From Sphingomonas kyeonggiensis (GTDB taxonomy: Bacteria > Pseudomonadota > Alphaproteobacteria > Sphingomonadales > Sphingomonadaceae): a DNA stretch of 64,000 nt. The notes under the pieces are model-generated. The model worked only from the letters and a program-made list of their open reading frames with translations, made no database searches and was not told the DNA's origin. Shown here piece by piece: positions 38,612-47,496 of the stretch (the stretch's first letter is position 1; each line of letters begins with the position of its first letter). The translations under genes and the position numbers were made by a program. The stretch lies in assembly GCF_014196745.1 (NCBI RefSeq), contig NZ_JACIEH010000001.1, forward strand, positions 1,054,001-1,118,000, in the 5' to 3' direction.

Positions 38612-39319
38612 TCAGGCCGCCCAGTGGATGTCCACCGGCAGCTCGACATCGGCGAGCACGCGGCCGACCGGGTAGCTCGACGACGCGCCCTGCTCGATCG
38701 CGGCTTCCAGCACTTCCTTCTTCGCCTCGCCGGTGATCGCGATCATCAGCGCGCGGGCCGAGACGATGGCGGCGCGGCTCAGCGTCACGCGGGCGACCGG
38801 CGCCTCGGGCGGCAGCGGATCGGGCATCACGCCCAGCGCGCGGCGCTCCTTGGGGCCGTTCAGCGCTTCGTCGAAATCGGGGCCCGGGAAGATCGAGGCG
38901 CAATGCCCGTCGCCGCCCACGCCGAGCAGGCAGAGGTCGAGCGGCCAATGGACGTCCTGGAGCAGCGCATCGGCCGAGCGGCCCGCGGCCTTGTAGTCCG
39001 GCGCCTTGTCCGAGACGAGCGGGAGCACGCGCGCACCCTTGGGGATGAAGATCTTGCCGATCGCGGTGACGTTCGACAGCGGATCGCCCAGCGGCACGAT
39101 GCGATCGTCGCCCGGGATGATCGTCACGCGCTTCCAGTCGATCTTGGCCTTGGCCAGCTTCTCGTAGATCGGCAGCGGGGTCTTGCCGCCCGCCAGCGCG
39201 ATCACCGCGGCGCCGCGCGCATCGATCGCGCTCTCGATGATGAAGCCGATATCGCCGGCGACGGCCTCGGCCATCTCGTCGGCGCCCTCATAGTCCCACC
39301 ATTCGATTTCGGTCGTCAT
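38612..39319 (-). CDS. pgl: 6-Phosphogluconolactonase
   Basis: 235 residues of the glucosamine-6-phosphate isomerase/6-phosphogluconolactonase fold. VIALAGGKTPLPIYEKLA (substrate loop), VTIIPGDDRIVPLGDPLSNV and LCLLGVGGDGHCASIFPG are typical DevB/Pgl motifs. Hydrolyses the product of zwf. Second gene of the operon; a 218-bp gap that contains a large repeat separates it from zwf. Confidence 0.95.
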   Translation of the reverse strand: MTTEIEWWDYEGADEMAEAVAGDIGFIIESAIDARGAAVIALAGGKTPLPIYEKLAKAKIDWKRVTIIPGDDRIVPLGDPLSNVTAIGKIFIPKGARVLPLVSDKAPDYKAAGRSADALLQDVHWPLDLCLLGVGGDGHCASIFPGPDFDEALNGPKERRALGVMPDPLPPEAPVARVTLSRAAIVSARALMIAITGEAKKEVLEAAIEQGASSSYPVGRVLADVELPVDIHWAA

Positions 39320-39384
39320 GTTCGCTCCTTGGGTCTCTCAGGTGGGTATCTATCAACGGTTTCAAAGCGGCGTAGGTTCTAAAA

Positions 39385-39532
39385 TCCTCCCCCAGCCTGT
39401 CTGGGGGAGGGGGACCGCCGCCGAAGGCGGTCGTGGAGGGGCGCGCCGGGCACCGGCGCGTTGCGCCGGCCCCTCCACCACGACGCTGCGCGTCGCGATC
39501 CCCCTCCCCGAGACGAGCTCGGGGAGGAATTG
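39385..39532. repeat. Large intergenic repeat, AATTCCTCCCC family, copy 1
   Basis: About 148 bp between zwf and pgl. One arm reads CCTCCCCCAGCCTGTCTGGG, the other CCCTCCCCGAGACGAGCTCG then GGGAGGAATT, each a hairpin, with an inner palindromic CCGCCGCCGAAGGCGG and GGGCACCGGCGCGTTGCGCC. The same architecture recurs at 48406. It may process or stabilise the operon mRNA, or simply be a non-autonomous mobile element. Confidence 0.8.
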
Positions 39533-39537
39533 GGCGG

Positions 39538-40995
39538 TCACTCGTTCCACGTCACCCCGTCGCGCTCGGTCAGCGCGATCGCGGCGCTCGGGCCCCAGCT
39601 GCCCGAGGCATAGGGCTTGGGCTTCACCGCGGCCGTCTTCCAGCCTTCGCGGATCGCGTCGATCCATGCCCATTGCGCCTCGACCTCGTCGCGGCGGACG
39701 AACAGCGTCGGGTCGCCCTCGATCAGGTCGAGGAACAGCCGCTCATAGGCGATGCGGCGGCGGCTGCCGGCGAACTCGTGCTCGAGGCTCAGGTTCAGCG
39801 GCACTTCCTTCAGGTGGATGCCGTCACGGTCGAGGCCCGGCTCCTTCGCCATCACCAGCAGCTGGATATATTCCTCGGGCTGCAGGCGGATCACCAGCAC
39901 GTTGGGCTTCAGCGCGCCGCCGCGATCCTCGAAGATCGAGTGGGGCACCGGCTTGAAGGTGATCACGATCTCGCTGCGGCGCTCGGCCAGGCGCTTGCCG
40001 GTGCGCAGGTAGAAGGGCACGCCGTGCCAGCGCCAATTGTCGACATGCGCCTTGATCGCGACGAAGGTCTCGGTGTCCGAGGGCTTTTCCAGGTCGGTGT
40101 CGTACGATCGCACGATCTCGCCCTTCACCGCGCCACCGCCATATTGGCCGGTCACGGTCAGGTTCGGCACGTCGTTGCCGGCGATCGGGCGGAGCGAGCG
40201 CAGCACCTTCACCTTCTCGTCGCGCACCGAAGTACCGTCGAAGCGGGCGGGGGGCTCCATCGCGATCAGCGCGAGCAGCTGGAGCATGTGGTTCTGCACC
40301 ATGTCGCGCAGCGCGCCGACATCGTTGTAATAGCCTGCGCGGCCTTCCAGGCCCACCGTCTCGGAGACGGTGATCTGGACATGCTCGATGCCCTGCGCGT
40401 TCCACACCGGCTCGAACAGCGAATTGCCGAAGCGCAGCGCCAGGATGTTCTGCACCGTCTCCTTGCCGAGATAATGGTCGATCCGGAAGGTGCGGTCCTC
40501 CGGGAAGGCCTCGGCGACGATGTCGTTGACGACGCGGCTCGAGGCGAGGTCGACGCCCAGCGGCTTCTCCAGCCCGATGCGGACATTGTCGCCGGTCAGC
40601 CCCGCCGATTCGAGGCCCTTGATGGTCGGCCCGAACAGCGAAGGCGCGGTCGACAGGAAGATCGCCAGCCCCTTCGAGATGTCGCCCAGCTTCTCGGCCA
40701 GCGCGGCGAAGCCGTCGGTCTTCGACGCATCGAGCCGCTGGTAGAAGACGCGCTCCAGGAAGCTTCCGACAGCGCTGTCATCCTTGCGGTCGGCCGGAAC
40801 GAAATGATCGAGCGCCTGGCGGGCGAATTCGCGGAAGCCCGCGTCGTCATATTCCGAGCGCGCGGTGCAGGTGATGGTCAGGCCTTCGGGAAGCAGTCCG
40901 TCGGCGTGCAGGCCATAGAGCGAAGGGAGCAACATCCGCTGGGAAAGGTCGCCGGTGGCGCCGAACAGGAGCAGTTTGCCCGCGGATTGTCGCAT
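39538..40995 (-). CDS. zwf: Glucose-6-phosphate 1-dehydrogenase
   Basis: 485 residues from ATG 40995 (MRQSAGKLLLFGATGDLSQR), the NADP site GATGDL. Catalytic signature FRIDHYLGKETVQNILALRF, with further family segments in IGLEKPLGVD and GVPFYLRTGKRL. Oxidises glucose 6-phosphate to the lactone. A longer in-frame start at 41046 lacks support. First gene of zwf-pgl-edd-glk-eda; its promoter lies near the REPIN at 41139. Confidence 0.96.
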   Translation of the reverse strand: MRQSAGKLLLFGATGDLSQRMLLPSLYGLHADGLLPEGLTITCTARSEYDDAGFREFARQALDHFVPADRKDDSAVGSFLERVFYQRLDASKTDGFAALAEKLGDISKGLAIFLSTAPSLFGPTIKGLESAGLTGDNVRIGLEKPLGVDLASSRVVNDIVAEAFPEDRTFRIDHYLGKETVQNILALRFGNSLFEPVWNAQGIEHVQITVSETVGLEGRAGYYNDVGALRDMVQNHMLQLLALIAMEPPARFDGTSVRDEKVKVLRSLRPIAGNDVPNLTVTGQYGGGAVKGEIVRSYDTDLEKPSDTETFVAIKAHVDNWRWHGVPFYLRTGKRLAERRSEIVITFKPVPHSIFEDRGGALKPNVLVIRLQPEEYIQLLVMAKEPGLDRDGIHLKEVPLNLSLEHEFAGSRRRIAYERLFLDLIEGDPTLFVRRDEVEAQWAWIDAIREGWKTAAVKPKPYASGSWGPSAAIALTERDGVTWNE

Positions 40996-41138
40996 GCTTT
41001 GCCTCGCTATCATCGTTTCGGCCCGCGAGACACCAATGGCGCGCAAAGATCAAGGCCGGCCGGCCGGTTCTGGTCAGGGTAACCGGTAGCAATCTGCCAT
41101 CCGTGGCCTGTCGATTATCCGTCATCCCGTCCATTATC

Positions 41139-41220
41139 CGTCATCCCGGCGAAAGCCGGGATCTCGTGCGGCTCTTGTCCCGCGCCTTCGCCTGAGATCC
41201 CGGCTTTCGCCGGGATGACG
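41139..41220. repeat. REPIN-like paired palindrome upstream of zwf
   Basis: 82 bp. CGTCATCCCGGCGAAAGCC at the left, GGCTTTCGCCGGGATGACG at the right, linker CTCGTGCGGCTCTTGTCCC, GCGCCTTCGCCTGAG. A 19-bp tandem duplication (ATTATCCGTCATCCCG twice) precedes it, so a partial half starts at 41120. Confidence 0.9.
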
Positions 41221-41245
41221 GTTGGGGGGGGCTTACGCTCCAACG

Positions 41246-41275
41246 AAAAAGGCCGGACCCGAAGGCCCGGCCTTT
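41246..41275 (-). terminator. Intrinsic terminator after argC
   Basis: Stem AAAGGCCGG/CCGGCCTTT with a GC-rich loop, flanked by AAAAA on the plus-strand left side, which gives a T-run on the minus strand, 24 bp past the argC stop. Confidence 0.85.
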
Positions 41276-41298
41276 TCGAACCCGCAGGCAGCCAGGCG

Positions 41299-42240
41299 CT
41301 ACAGCACCAGCCCTGCCGTCTGCTCGAACCCCGCCATGATGTTGAGGTTCTGCACCGCGGCGCCGGCGGCGCCCTTGCCGAGATTGTCGAGCGTCGCCAC
41401 CAGCCGTGCCTGGCCGGTCTCGGCATTGCCGAACACCCGGAGCGACAACCGGTCGGTGCCCGCATCCTCCTCGATGCTCACCGTCGGGACGTCGCCCGGC
41501 AGCACGCGGACCAGCGGCGAATCCTTGTACGCCTCGCGCAATGCGTTCTCGATCGCCTCCAGCGAGGGCCGGCGGGTGAAGGCGTGGAGGGGCAGGGGCA
41601 CCTCGACCAGCATCCCGCGATAGGTCCGCACCACCGCCGGCTGGAAGATCGGCGGATGCACGATGCGAGCGTGCTTGGTCATCTCCGGCACGTGCTTGTG
41701 CGCCAGGCTGAGCCCGTAATTGCGGAATGCCGTCTCGGTATAGCCCTCGGCGCCCTGGTCCTCGAACTCGGCGATCATCGACTTGCCGCCGCCCGAATAG
41801 CCCGAGACCGCGTTGACGCTCAGCGGATATTCGTGCGGCACCAGGCCGGCGCGAATCAGCGGGCGGACCAGTGCCAGGAAACCGGTCGGGTAGCAGCCGG
41901 GGTTGGAGACACGCGCCGACTCGGCGATCTGCGCCGCCTGGCCGGGCTCCAGCTCGGGGAAGCCATAGGTCCAGCCATCGGCCACGCGGTGCGCGGTCGA
42001 GGCGTCGATCACGCGGACCTTGGCCGCCTTGATCATGTCGACCGCATCGCGCGCGGCGTCATCGGGCAGGCACAGGATCACGAAGTCCGCCGAGTTCAGC
42101 GCGTCCTCGCGCTTGGCCGGATCCTTGCGGTCCTTGTCGTCCAGGATGATCTGCTCGATCCCGTCGCGGCCATCCAGCCGCTCGCGAATCTCCAGGCCCG
42201 TGGTGCCCACGGCGCCGTCGATGAATACGCGAATCGTCAT
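41299..42240 (-). CDS. argC: N-acetyl-gamma-glutamyl-phosphate reductase
   Basis: 313 residues, the shorter type 2 ArgC. NADP site IDGAVGTTGLEIRERL, catalytic Cys116 in VSNPGCYPTGFLALVRP, and AVSGYSGGGKSMIAEFED. Third step of arginine synthesis, making N-acetylglutamate semialdehyde. The start overlaps the stop of the SH3 gene by 4 bp (ATGA). A terminator follows. Confidence 0.96.
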   Translation of the reverse strand: MTIRVFIDGAVGTTGLEIRERLDGRDGIEQIILDDKDRKDPAKREDALNSADFVILCLPDDAARDAVDMIKAAKVRVIDASTAHRVADGWTYGFPELEPGQAAQIAESARVSNPGCYPTGFLALVRPLIRAGLVPHEYPLSVNAVSGYSGGGKSMIAEFEDQGAEGYTETAFRNYGLSLAHKHVPEMTKHARIVHPPIFQPAVVRTYRGMLVEVPLPLHAFTRRPSLEAIENALREAYKDSPLVRVLPGDVPTVSIEEDAGTDRLSLRVFGNAETGQARLVATLDNLGKGAAGAAVQNLNIMAGFEQTAGLVL

Positions 42241-42620
42241 GCCGCGGGGCGCTCCAGGATCGAGGCGGGGACATAGCCGACCAGATTCTTGCCCGGGGCG
42301 ACGCCCCAGGCATGGTCGCCGGCCAGTTCGAGCACTTCGAAAATGTCGCCGCCCGCAAGCTGGGCGAGCGTTTCCGAATCGGATTTGGAGCTGGCGCGCA
42401 GGGGCACGGCTGAGGATATCATGCGGAGCATAGGCGCCGCATAATGGGGTGCGAACACGCGATCCGCCAGACGTACGTCTGCCAGGTCACGACGAACCGC
42501 ATCGACCCTGGGATCGATGGGAACCGAACGGCCCTTCAGCGAGAAACGCTTACGCGCTGGCCCTGCGGGCGACTGGTTCGGCGATGTGCCCCCCAGCGAG
42601 GAAATGCCCGAATTCTGCAA
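42237..42620 (-). CDS. SH3-domain protein, short NlpC/P60-like N-terminal piece
   Basis: Up to 127 residues; the start is unclear (TTG 42620 overlaps the MarR gene by 71 bp, and later starts are all weak). The core (VPIDPRVDAVRRDLADVRLA, DRVFAPHYAAPMLRMISSAV, PLRASSKSDSETLAQLAGGD, LVGYVPASIL) matches the SH3-like N-terminal part of alphaproteobacterial NlpC/P60 cell-wall hydrolases, but the catalytic domain with its Cys and His is absent. No signal peptide. Coupled to argC by an ATGA overlap. It could be a truncated relic or a free-standing regulator or adaptor. Confidence 0.65.
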   Translation of the reverse strand: MQNSGISSLGGTSPNQSPAGPARKRFSLKGRSVPIDPRVDAVRRDLADVRLADRVFAPHYAAPMLRMISSAVPLRASSKSDSETLAQLAGGDIFEVLELAGDHAWGVAPGKNLVGYVPASILERPAA

Positions 42621-42912
42621 GAAACTCTGCCCCTTCCGCGGTCTTGGCGACGAAGATGTTCCGCTTGTCGGTGTCGTCGCGCTGGCGGCGCAGATAGCCG
42701 AGCGTGCCCAGTCTATTCAAGGCACGCGTGACGACGGGCTTCGATACGTTCAAAGCCCGGGCCAATCCGCGCACGGTATGGGGGCCGGGTTCCAGATAGA
42801 CGAGCATCAGCAAGGCCATCTGCCGGTTGGTCAGGTCCGGTTCTCCCGATCGCACATAGTCGATCAGCGTGTTCTTCCACGAAGAAAGCGAGCTGTCGGT
42901 CATTGCGTTCAC
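42550..42912 (-). CDS. MarR-family transcriptional regulator
   Basis: 120 residues. Winged helix: LTNRQMALLMLVYLEPGPHT, VRGLARALNVSKPVVTRALN (recognition helix), RLGTLGYLRRQRDDTDKRNI, the MarR wing with DxR..D.R. Binds DNA, probably as a dimer, and may respond to a small ligand. Its 3' end overlaps the putative SH3 gene, so MarR, SH3 and argC could share a transcript. Targets unknown. Confidence 0.85.
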   Translation of the reverse strand: MNAMTDSSLSSWKNTLIDYVRSGEPDLTNRQMALLMLVYLEPGPHTVRGLARALNVSKPVVTRALNRLGTLGYLRRQRDDTDKRNIFVAKTAEGAEFLAEFGHFLAGGHIAEPVARRASA

Positions 42913-43109
42913 GGCATCTTACTCTGTTGTTGTGCCCCCGATACGCCAGGGCCAAACCTCATAACGCGCGTGAACCGATCCGGTTTCAGTCCGGATGCGA
43001 AATGTTACAGCTTTGTTGAGCATCTGCGACGGGAAGGGGTTTCCCAACGGTTGATCGAAGCCGGCGGCTCCCCTATGTGCCGCCTTTCTCCAAGAGGTTC
43101 GCGCATTTC

Positions 43110-43502
43110 ATGTTCACCTTCCTGCTCATCGTCCAGGCATTCATCGCCGCGGGTCTCGTCGGCGTGATTCTCCTGCAGAAGTCGGAGGGCGGCGGCCTTA
43201 CCTCGAGCGGCAGCCCGTCGGGCCTGATGTCGGCGCGCAGCGCGGCGGACTTCCTGACGCGCACCACCGCGATCCTCGCCACCGCGTTCATCGCCATGTC
43301 GATCCTGCTCGCCTTCCTGGCCGCGAATCGCCACGGCGCGACGATCGACGCCTCGCTCCAGCGCGCCACGCCGGCCGCTGCGCCCCAGGCGCTGCCGACC
43401 ACCGCCCCTCCGGGCGGCGCGGTGCCCTTCGCACCGGGCAACTCGACTGCCCCGGCGGCTCCGGCCGCGCAGGGCAACAGCGCGGTTCCGCTGGCCCAGT
43501 AA
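43110..43502 (+). CDS. secG: Protein-export membrane protein SecG
   Basis: 130 residues. First helix MFTFLLIVQAFIAAGLVGVI, then the signature LLQKSEGGGLTSSGSPSGLM, SARSAADFLTRTTAILATAF and a second helix. Auxiliary subunit of the SecYEG translocon. After about residue 75 comes a Pro/Ala-rich tail (AAPQALPTTAPPGGAVPF) usual in alphaproteobacteria. Start set at 43110; earlier in-frame residues are not SecG-like. Upstream of pyrG, a common order here. Confidence 0.94.
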   Translation: MFTFLLIVQAFIAAGLVGVILLQKSEGGGLTSSGSPSGLMSARSAADFLTRTTAILATAFIAMSILLAFLAANRHGATIDASLQRATPAAAPQALPTTAPPGGAVPFAPGNSTAPAAPAAQGNSAVPLAQ

Positions 43503-43608
43503 ATCCGCCGGTTCCGGCCTGGTCCGGAGCTGTCCACATAAATTTGTGCCCGGTTGCGTGATTCGCACGCTTCCGGCGCGCGTCCATTCACGTTAGGCGT
43601 TTTCTCCC

Positions 43609-45243
43609 ATGGCGCGGTATATCTTCATCACCGGCGGCGTGGTCTCCTCGCTGGGCAAGGGTCTCATGGCAGCGAGCCTCGCGGCTCTGCTCCAGGCGCG
43701 TGGCTATCGGGTCCGCATCCGCAAGTTCGATCCCTATCTCAACGTCGACCCCGGCACGATGTCGCCGCACCAGCATGGTGAGGTCTATGTGACCGACGAC
43801 GGGGCGGAGACCGATCTCGATCTCGGCCATTACGAGCGCTTCACCGGCGTCGCCTCGCGCCAGAGCGACAACATCACCTCGGGCCGGATCTACAAGACGA
43901 TCATCGAGCGCGAGCGCCGTGGCGACTATCTCGGCGCCACCGTCCAGGTGATCCCGCACGTGACCGACGCTATCAAGGCGTTCGCCCAGGCGGACACCGA
44001 GGATCTCGACTTCGTGCTGTGCGAGATCGGCGGCACCGTCGGCGACATCGAGTCGCTGCCCTTCGTCGAGGCGATTCGCCAGCTGCGCAACGATCTCGGC
44101 CGCAACCAGTCGGTCAGCGTCCACCTCACTCTGGTGCCCTACATCGCTGCCGCCGGCGAGCTGAAGACCAAGCCCACCCAGCACAGCGTGCGCGAGCTCG
44201 CCTCGCTCGGCGTCCATGCCGACGTCATCGTCTGCCGCAGCGAGAAGCCGCTGCCGGCGAGCGACCGCGCCAAGATCGCGCTGTTCTGCAACGTGCCCGC
44301 CTCGTCGGTCATTCCCGCGCTCGACGCGAAGACCATCTACGGCGTGCCGCTCCAGTATCATGCCGAGGGTCTCGACGTCGAAGTGCTCAAGGCGTTCGGC
44401 ATCGATGTCGACAGCGCGCCCGATCTCACCCGCTGGGAAGAGATCGAGGACCGCGTCCTCAATCCCGAGGGCGAAGTCACGATCGGCGTGGTCGGCAAGT
44501 ACATGGGCGTGCCCGACGCCTACAAGTCGCTCACCGAGGCGCTCACCCATGGCGGCATCGCCAACCGGGTGAAGGTAAACATCCGCTGGCTCGACGCCGA
44601 GCTGTTCGAGCATGGCGACGAGGCGGAGATCACCGCGGTGCTCGAGCCGATGCACGGCATCCTCGTCCCCGGCGGCTTCGGCGAGCGCGGCAGCGAGGGC
44701 AAGATCGCCGGCGTGAAGTTCGCCCGCGAGCGCAACGTGCCGTTCTTCGGCATCTGCCTCGGCATGCAGATGGCCTGCATCGAGGGCGTCCGCGCCGGCG
44801 GCATCACCGACGCCTCGACCACCGAATTCGGCCCGACCGAGGAACCGGTGGTCGGCATGATTACCGAATGGATGACCAGCGAGGGCCTGCAGAAGCGCGA
44901 GGAAGGCGGCGACATGGGCGGCACGATGCGCCTCGGCGCCTATACCGCGAAGCTCGGCGGCAACTCGGTCGTCTCGTCGATCTACGGCTCGGACGAGATC
45001 AGCGAGCGCCATCGCCATCGCTACGAAGTGAACACCGCCTACAAGCCGGTGCTTGAGCAGGGCGGCCTGGTCTTTTCGGGCATGTCGCCTGACGGCTCGC
45101 TGCCCGAGATCGTCGAGCGGCCCGACCATCCCTGGTTCGTCGGCGTGCAGTTCCACCCGGAACTCAAGTCCAAGCCCTTCGAGCCGCACCCGCTGTTCGC
45201 CAGCTTCATCGAAGCGGCGGTGCGCCAGTCGCGGCTGGTCTGA
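43609..45243 (+). CDS. pyrG: CTP synthase
   Basis: 544 residues, standard size. N-terminal synthetase domain [20 protein letters not shown] (P-loop), [20 protein letters not shown] and [21 protein letters not shown]-terminal glutamine amidotransferase with the nucleophile Cys in [11 protein letters not shown] (about residue 380) and the His-Glu pair in [13 protein letters not shown]. Makes CTP from UTP and glutamine. Followed by a terminator. Confidence 0.98.
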   Translation: MARYIFITGGVVSSLGKGLMAASLAALLQARGYRVRIRKFDPYLNVDPGTMSPHQHGEVYVTDDGAETDLDLGHYERFTGVASRQSDNITSGRIYKTIIERERRGDYLGATVQVIPHVTDAIKAFAQADTEDLDFVLCEIGGTVGDIESLPFVEAIRQLRNDLGRNQSVSVHLTLVPYIAAAGELKTKPTQHSVRELASLGVHADVIVCRSEKPLPASDRAKIALFCNVPASSVIPALDAKTIYGVPLQYHAEGLDVEVLKAFGIDVDSAPDLTRWEEIEDRVLNPEGEVTIGVVGKYMGVPDAYKSLTEALTHGGIANRVKVNIRWLDAELFEHGDEAEITAVLEPMHGILVPGGFGERGSEGKIAGVKFARERNVPFFGICLGMQMACIEGVRAGGITDASTTEFGPTEEPVVGMITEWMTSEGLQKREEGGDMGGTMRLGAYTAKLGGNSVVSSIYGSDEISERHRHRYEVNTAYKPVLEQGGLVFSGMSPDGSLPEIVERPDHPWFVGVQFHPELKSKPFEPHPLFASFIEAAVRQSRLV

Positions 45244-45263
45244 GCGGTACCGATCGGGAAACG

Positions 45264-45294
45264 GAAAGGCCGGGCTCGCTGCCCGGCCTTTTTC
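45264..45294 (+). terminator. Intrinsic terminator after pyrG
   Basis: Stem AAAGGCCGGGC/GCCCGGCCTTT, loop TCGCT, then TTT; 21 bp after the stop. Confidence 0.88.
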
Positions 45295-45495
45295 GTTCGC
45301 GCAGAGGCGCGGAGGGCGCAGGGAAGTCTCGCGCAACCAAAGCCGCAATGCGAGCGCCGTAGCCCTACAGCCGTCATCCCGGCGAAAGCCTGGATCTCAG
45401 GCGATGGCGCGGGGAAGGAGCCGCACGAGATCCCGGCTTTCGCCGGGATGACGGCTTTTCTCCGCGCCTCCGCGCCTCCGCGCCTCTGCGCGAAC
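45295..45495. repeat. 201-bp nested element: 21-bp perfect inverted repeat enclosing a REPIN
   Basis: Outer arms 45295-45315 and 45475-45495 are perfect inverted repeats of 21 bp (GTTCGCGCAGAGGCGCGGAG plus G; reverse CCTCCGCGCCTCTGCGCGAA plus C). A complete REPIN-like copy lies inside. The right arm is preceded by a tandem CGCCTCCG triplication. This 338-bp gap (45244-45581) contains no gene. Confidence 0.85.
45372..45453. repeat. REPIN-like paired palindrome, opposite orientation
   Basis: 82 bp. Same halves as the other copies, one mismatch in the left stem (GCCTGG for GCCGGG). The linker reads CTCAGGCGATGGCGCGGGGA and AGGAGCCGCACGAG, the reverse complement of the 36637 linker and the best match to the linker ends of the GIY-YIG element at 34495. 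Confidence 0.9.
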
Positions 45496-45581
45496 AAATC
45501 TCTTCTTCGTGGCGTCGTCGCGCGAACCATTTGCACCACCGAACCCCCGCAGGCTAACAGCCGGGAGGGGGACAATACCGC

Positions 45582-46145
45582 ATGTCGGATTTCGAGTTCA
45601 TCTTCGCGCTGTTCGGCCTGCTGCTCGGCCTGTCGCTCGCCGAGGTACTCGGCGGGTTGGCCAAGGCGATCGAGGCGCGCCTGCGCCCGGGCTCGACGAT
45701 CCGCATCGGCTGGCTGACCCCGCTGCTCGGCGCCTTCGTGATCCTCGACCTGCTGTCCTTCTGGCAGGCCGCCTGGGTGGTGCGCGATGTCGTGCTGGTC
45801 TCGGGCAAGGCGCTGATGGCGATCACCGTCTTCGCCAGCGCCTATTATCTCGCCGCGCACCTCGTCTTCCCGCGCGAGGTGGGCGAGCAGCCCGATTTCG
45901 ACGCGCATTTCTTCCGCGTCCGCCGCGTCGTCATCGGCGTGATGCTGGTGCTGCTGCTCAGCCAGCTCGCCTTCTACGCCAGCATCCCCACGATCGCCCC
46001 GCACCTGCTGCGCCCGCTGGCACTCGGCCTGACGGTGATCCTCGCGCTGCTGATGACCGCCGCGATGTTCGTCCGCGGCACGCTCTGGCCAAGGGTGGTG
46101 ATGATCGCCCTCGTCGCGCGCTATGTGGTCGTCTACCTTCTCTAG
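45582..46145 (+). CDS. Integral membrane protein, unknown
   Basis: 187 residues, five or six hydrophobic helices (FEFIFALFGLLLGLSLAEVL; PLLGAFVILDLLSFWQAAWV; ALMAITVFASAYYLAAHLVF; VVIGVMLVLLLSQLAFYASI; ALGLTVILALLMTAAMFVRG). GGAGGGGG lies upstream. No family recognised. Its stop is 5 bp from the next gene, so they are likely cotranscribed. Confidence 0.75.
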   Translation: MSDFEFIFALFGLLLGLSLAEVLGGLAKAIEARLRPGSTIRIGWLTPLLGAFVILDLLSFWQAAWVVRDVVLVSGKALMAITVFASAYYLAAHLVFPREVGEQPDFDAHFFRVRRVVIGVMLVLLLSQLAFYASIPTIAPHLLRPLALGLTVILALLMTAAMFVRGTLWPRVVMIALVARYVVVYLL

Positions 46146-46149
46146 CCGC

Positions 46150-46581
46150 ATGCGCCTGCGCGATACTCCGGAAGACCTGGCGACGCTGAACGCGCTCCGC
46201 CGCGGGATGCTGCTCGTGCTGGCGCCGGGCCTGCTCTTCGTCTTCGTTCTGATCTGGCTGGTCATGCCGCCTTACGCGCCGCCGCAAGACTGGGCCAACG
46301 GCACCTATGTCAATGCCTGCTGTACCACATTGGTCCTGCGGGACGGTGTGGCGACCGCCGATGGACAGGCGACTCGCTATCTCGTCGCGGACGGGAAGTC
46401 CGGAACACAGATCGTCGTCAAAGTCGGAATCCGCGTCCGGCGCGGCAGGGTTGAATTCGGGGGAGGCCAGGTGTTCGTAGAGTTCGACCACCCGTCCTGG
46501 GCACCGCGCAACGAAGCGAAGGCGCTCCATCTGTACGGGAGCGACGACGGGCGCGACTATAGCTTCGTCAGGCAGAAATAG
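46150..46581 (+). CDS. Single-pass membrane protein, unknown
   Basis: 143 residues from ATG 46150. A helix at about 20-40 (GMLLVLAPGLLFVFVLIWLV) is followed by a beta-rich domain with an adjacent Cys pair (YVNACCTTLVLRDG) and VKVGIRVRRGRVEFGGGQVF. Unrecognised. The end overlaps the convergent regulator gene by 14 bp. Confidence 0.68.
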   Translation: MRLRDTPEDLATLNALRRGMLLVLAPGLLFVFVLIWLVMPPYAPPQDWANGTYVNACCTTLVLRDGVATADGQATRYLVADGKSGTQIVVKVGIRVRRGRVEFGGGQVFVEFDHPSWAPRNEAKALHLYGSDDGRDYSFVRQK

Positions 46582-47404
46582 CCCGCACCGCCGCCATCTC
46601 CCCGATCCTCGCCGCCACCTCGGGCGCCACAGGGTTGTAGATCATCAGGTTGAGCTCCGGCCGGCCCTCCACCGCGAAGGTCGAGAATTCCAGCTCGATC
46701 GTGCCCATCTCGGGATGCCGCAGCCTTTTCACCCCGTCGCCCTGCTGCCCGGCGACGTCGTTGTTGCGCCACAGCGCGTCGAACTCGGCACTGGTCCGCG
46801 ACAGTTCCTCGACCAGCGCGCTGATCTCCTGCGAGGCGCCGGCCCGCGTCACGTCCGCCCGGAACGAGGCGACGACATAGCGTGCCACGCTCAGCCAATC
46901 CTCCTGCGCCGCCTGCAGCCGCGAGTCGGAGAACATCCGCCGCAGGATGTTGCGCTGCTCCACCGGCACCGCGCCATAGTCGGTCAGCGCCACCGCGGCC
47001 GCCGCGTTCCAGGCGACCACGTCCCAGGTCGCGGTGCGGATCATCGCCGGCACCGGCATCGCGTCGAGCACGCGCTGCAATCGTGGCGTGATCCCCTCCG
47101 TCCCGCGATACCTGGCCTCCGGCGGATGCCCGAAGGCGAGCATGTACATATGCTCGCGCTCGGGTTCGGTGAGCATCAGACCCGATGCGATCCGGTCGAG
47201 CACGTCGGCCGAAGGTGCGCCGCCGCGGCCCTGCTCGAGCCAGGTGTACCAGGTCGGGCTGATGTTCGATCGCTGCGCCACTTCCTCACGCCTGAGGCCC
47301 GGCGTGCGCCGTCGTCCGCTGCCGAATCCGAAACTCGCCGGGTCGAGCCGGGTGCGCCGGTCGCGCAGGAACTTGCCAAGGGGAGTGAAGCTGTCCTGAG
47401 GCAT
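46568..47404 (-). CDS. XRE-family regulator with MmyB-like ligand domain
   Basis: 278 residues. N-terminal HTH (PLGKFLRDRRTRLDPASFGF, RRTPGLRREEVAQRSNISPT, WYTWLEQGRGGAPSADVLDR), typical of the MmyB subclass, then a ligand-binding domain (MPVPAMIRTATWDVVAWNAA, LWRNNDVAGQQGDGVKRLRH, LEFSTFAVEGRPELNLMIYN). The domain is thought to bind fatty-acid-like ligands. Divergent from an SDR gene across 92 bp, which it probably represses; this pairing is common for the family. Confidence 0.9.
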   Translation of the reverse strand: MPQDSFTPLGKFLRDRRTRLDPASFGFGSGRRRTPGLRREEVAQRSNISPTWYTWLEQGRGGAPSADVLDRIASGLMLTEPEREHMYMLAFGHPPEARYRGTEGITPRLQRVLDAMPVPAMIRTATWDVVAWNAAAAVALTDYGAVPVEQRNILRRMFSDSRLQAAQEDWLSVARYVVASFRADVTRAGASQEISALVEELSRTSAEFDALWRNNDVAGQQGDGVKRLRHPEMGTIELEFSTFAVEGRPELNLMIYNPVAPEVAARIGEMAAVRAISA

Positions 47405-47496
47405 AGCCTGTCAGTCGTTATACTAGGATAATGTCACTACTTTAACAGGAAATAGGCAGGGCCCACAACTGCTCCGAACAACGAACGGAGTATCCC

